This document shows, piece after piece, positions 62,492-64,000 of a stretch of DNA of 64,000 bases. The notes below the pieces were generated by a model that saw only the letters and a program-made list of their open reading frames with translations, did no database searches and had not been told where the DNA came from. Both the position numbers and the translations under genes were made by a program. This DNA comes from CASFRF01 sp031549345. GTDB taxonomy: Bacteria > Verrucomicrobiota > Lentisphaeria > Victivallales > Victivallaceae. Location of the stretch: contig JAVBPY010000002.1 in assembly GCA_031549345.1 (NCBI GenBank), positions 124,001 through 188,000 on the forward strand, written 5' to 3'. Position 1 is the stretch's first letter; each line of letters begins with the position of its first letter.

Positions 62492-63814
62492 TTATTCCTT
62501 GTTTTCCAGGCGCTTGATGTACGCCAGATTGCTTTTGTTGTGGTACTCGGTAATGGACGGCTCCGGACTGAAGGTGATCGTATCGTCTCCCTCGGCCCGC
62601 AAGACGCCGATGTAAACACGGCCATCGGAGCGGAGTTTTATTTCGGCGTTCGCAACCCATAATTCCAGCGGAGCGGGGCGCGTTATCCGCCCTTTTTCCA
62701 CCTTGACCCGAAGGCGAACACGTTCGGGAACCGCCCGCCGGTGCATCGCGACAATTTCATATTCTCCGGGTTCCAGATTGGGAATCTCCATCACTTTGCC
62801 TATAAACTCCGTTTCGCCGCGCGGCGATTCGCCGATTTTTTTCCCGTTCAGAAAAACCGTTGCACCGGGCGGATTGACCACAAGCTCAATACCCCCGGAG
62901 CTTTTTTCCAGATCAAACGAAAGATTCGCGCGGTTGCCGGGGACAATTTCCACTTCCTTTTCCTGCGCGATAAAGCCGGGATGCGATACGTTTACCATAT
63001 AATGCCCGGTATCCAACTCTTCGATCTCCAGCGGCGTCGAACCGTACCCCTTGCCGTTCAGGCGGATCAACGCGCCGGCGGGAGCGGAATCCACCTTCAA
63101 ACTGCCGGGCTGCAATTGAAATTTATGCGCATACGCCAAACGGCGATCGCGGACAATGGTGATCGTATCTTCCCGCGTACGGAATCCGGATTTTTCCAGG
63201 CGGAGGCGGTACGTGCCTTCTTCCAATGAGCCTTGGAACGGCGTGTCGCCCTGGAGAACATCGTTCAGGTACAGTTTGCCCGCCTCCGGTTCCGTCGTCA
63301 GGGCGAGTTGGCCCACGTTTGAATTCAAAGAAATGAGCATTTCCTGCGGGCGCATATCGCGCAATTCCTCTTCCACAACGCGCGGCGTCGTACCGGGTTT
63401 TTCCGTCCGGAAAACATATTTCCCGAACGAGAGCCCGGTCAAAACAAGCGGTGTTGTGCCGCGCAAATCATCCCCGGTGAAAATTTTCACCCCGGATGGC
63501 TCGCTGCTTATCAAAAGCGTGGCCGTCTCTTTTTTAAGCTCGACCGACGCGGTTCCGGTACGCCCTGTCTCCACGGAAACTACGCGCCACTCCGGACGGT
63601 GTCCTGGCAGGGAAAATTTAACAAGGTAACTCCCGGGAGGCACCTGGAACGAACCGGGGGCCTTGCCGAAGTCCTTTCCGTTGATCGCGAGCAACGCACC
63701 CGCCGGAGTGGATTTCAATTCCAGGCGTCCCCGGAGATCGGGAGCCGGCTTTTTGCACCCGCCGGAAAAAAGCAACGCACCCGCCAAAAGGAGGAGAAAG
63801 AAAAATCTGCTCAT
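62492..63814 (-). CDS. Lipoprotein with PEGA-domain repeats
   Basis: 440 residues with a lipoprotein signal ending LLFSGGC (Cys20). It contains about five PEGA repeats of roughly 70 residues (for example STPAGALLAINGKDFGKAP, STPLEIEELDTGHYMVNVSH, NPPGATVFLNGKKIGESP). PEGA proteins are extracytoplasmic beta-rich binding modules, often linked to cell-envelope structures. It overlaps the preceding gene by TGATG and precedes prfB. Confidence 0.85.
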   Translation of the reverse strand: MSRFFFLLLLAGALLFSGGCKKPAPDLRGRLELKSTPAGALLAINGKDFGKAPGSFQVPPGSYLVKFSLPGHRPEWRVVSVETGRTGTASVELKKETATLLISSEPSGVKIFTGDDLRGTTPLVLTGLSFGKYVFRTEKPGTTPRVVEEELRDMRPQEMLISLNSNVGQLALTTEPEAGKLYLNDVLQGDTPFQGSLEEGTYRLRLEKSGFRTREDTITIVRDRRLAYAHKFQLQPGSLKVDSAPAGALIRLNGKGYGSTPLEIEELDTGHYMVNVSHPGFIAQEKEVEIVPGNRANLSFDLEKSSGGIELVVNPPGATVFLNGKKIGESPRGETEFIGKVMEIPNLEPGEYEIVAMHRRAVPERVRLRVKVEKGRITRPAPLELWVANAEIKLRSDGRVYIGVLRAEGDDTITFSPEPSITEYHNKSNLAYIKRLENKE

Positions 63815-64000
63815 CAGCGCTTCCTCGATTGATTCAAATAATTATCCAGCTTGAACAAAGATCCGCGCGCACGATCGTACTCGAGCGAGTCGGGATCCGT
63901 CAGTTCCATAATTTTCACGTATACCTGCCGCAAGAGGTCGAATTCCTTCAAACTGAGAAGACGGGAACGTTCGCGATCCAGTTCCTCAAGCTGCTGCTTG
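63814..64000 (-). CDS. Coiled-coil protein, C-terminal end only (cut by window edge)
   Basis: About 62 codons ending ...LDNYLNQSRKR-stop at 63814-63816, running off the right edge. The visible part is helical and charged (QQLEELDRERSRLLSLKEF then DLLRQVYVKIMELTDPDSL). Its stop shares a base with the start of the PEGA lipoprotein gene, so they are one operon. Family not recognisable. Confidence 0.5.
   Translation of the reverse strand, partial: KQQLEELDRERSRLLSLKEFDLLRQVYVKIMELTDPDSLEYDRARGSLFKLDNYLNQSRKR

Overview
This 64 kb window reads as a chromosomal segment of a Lentisphaerota (Victivallales-like) bacterium, most plausibly a gut or other host-associated polysaccharide degrader. The evidence is a prepilin-like protein with the FTLIELLVVIAIIA / LLPALNKAREKA N-terminus that is very common in that phylum, LacI and AraC regulators beside glycoside hydrolase and esterase genes, AIDA-repeat giant proteins, moderately high GC, and long tightly packed operons. 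Genes inside operons very often overlap by ATGA, GTGA or TGATG, so translational coupling is widespread. Assignment to phylum is an inference from these features, not from a marker-gene tree.

Layout. 1-9,000: start of a pilT gene, then a carbohydrate locus with an AraC regulator and a secreted SGNH hydrolase transcribed away from a xylose-isomerase-like gene, followed by cytidine deaminase, DUF3795, GH42, an alpha/beta hydrolase and a GH39-like enzyme. 9,000-15,200: membrane proteins of unknown role, an array of short hairpins, a FecCD/FecE-type importer without a binding protein, a second SGNH hydrolase, and trpS. 15,156-20,630: galK, an exonuclease, galE, a sigma-54 activator and an aminotransferase; with the GH42 gene this gives a galactose/Leloir route. 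20,700-25,050: a terminase-small-subunit-like ORF and a partner, a dnaA upstream region with DnaA-box-like repeats, dnaA, a CAU tRNA and an acyltransferase-like membrane protein. 25,031-39,632: a long minus-strand run arnB-arnT-arnC-holA, a 2,493-residue giant repeat protein, and a secreted esterase.

39,770-44,967: proB, a pteridine-reductase-like SDR, three tandem paralogous esterases and a CE15-type glucuronoyl esterase, apparently one operon. 44,983-45,674: copy A of a hairpin-rich dispersed repeat. 45,681-51,934: GH43, MCE/MlaD, YceD, coaD, then ribF, a membrane-anchored MerR-like coiled-coil protein and ttcA. 52,080-58,321: a LacI-controlled operon (regulator, prepilin-like protein, CE7 esterase, unknown secreted protein, GH29 fucosidase) with a near-perfect promoter and an overlapping operator. 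58,463-64,000: hybrid histidine kinase, copy B of the dispersed repeat, two tRNA-Val genes, prfB, a PEGA-repeat lipoprotein and a truncated coiled-coil gene.

The two most novel items are (i) the giant AIDA-repeat protein, which carries an IdeS/C66-like cysteine peptidase domain plus an HExxH metallopeptidase-like domain, and (ii) the pair of inverted, hairpin-rich 0.5-0.7 kb repeats whose stems are preserved although the sequences have diverged, each lying between converging genes.
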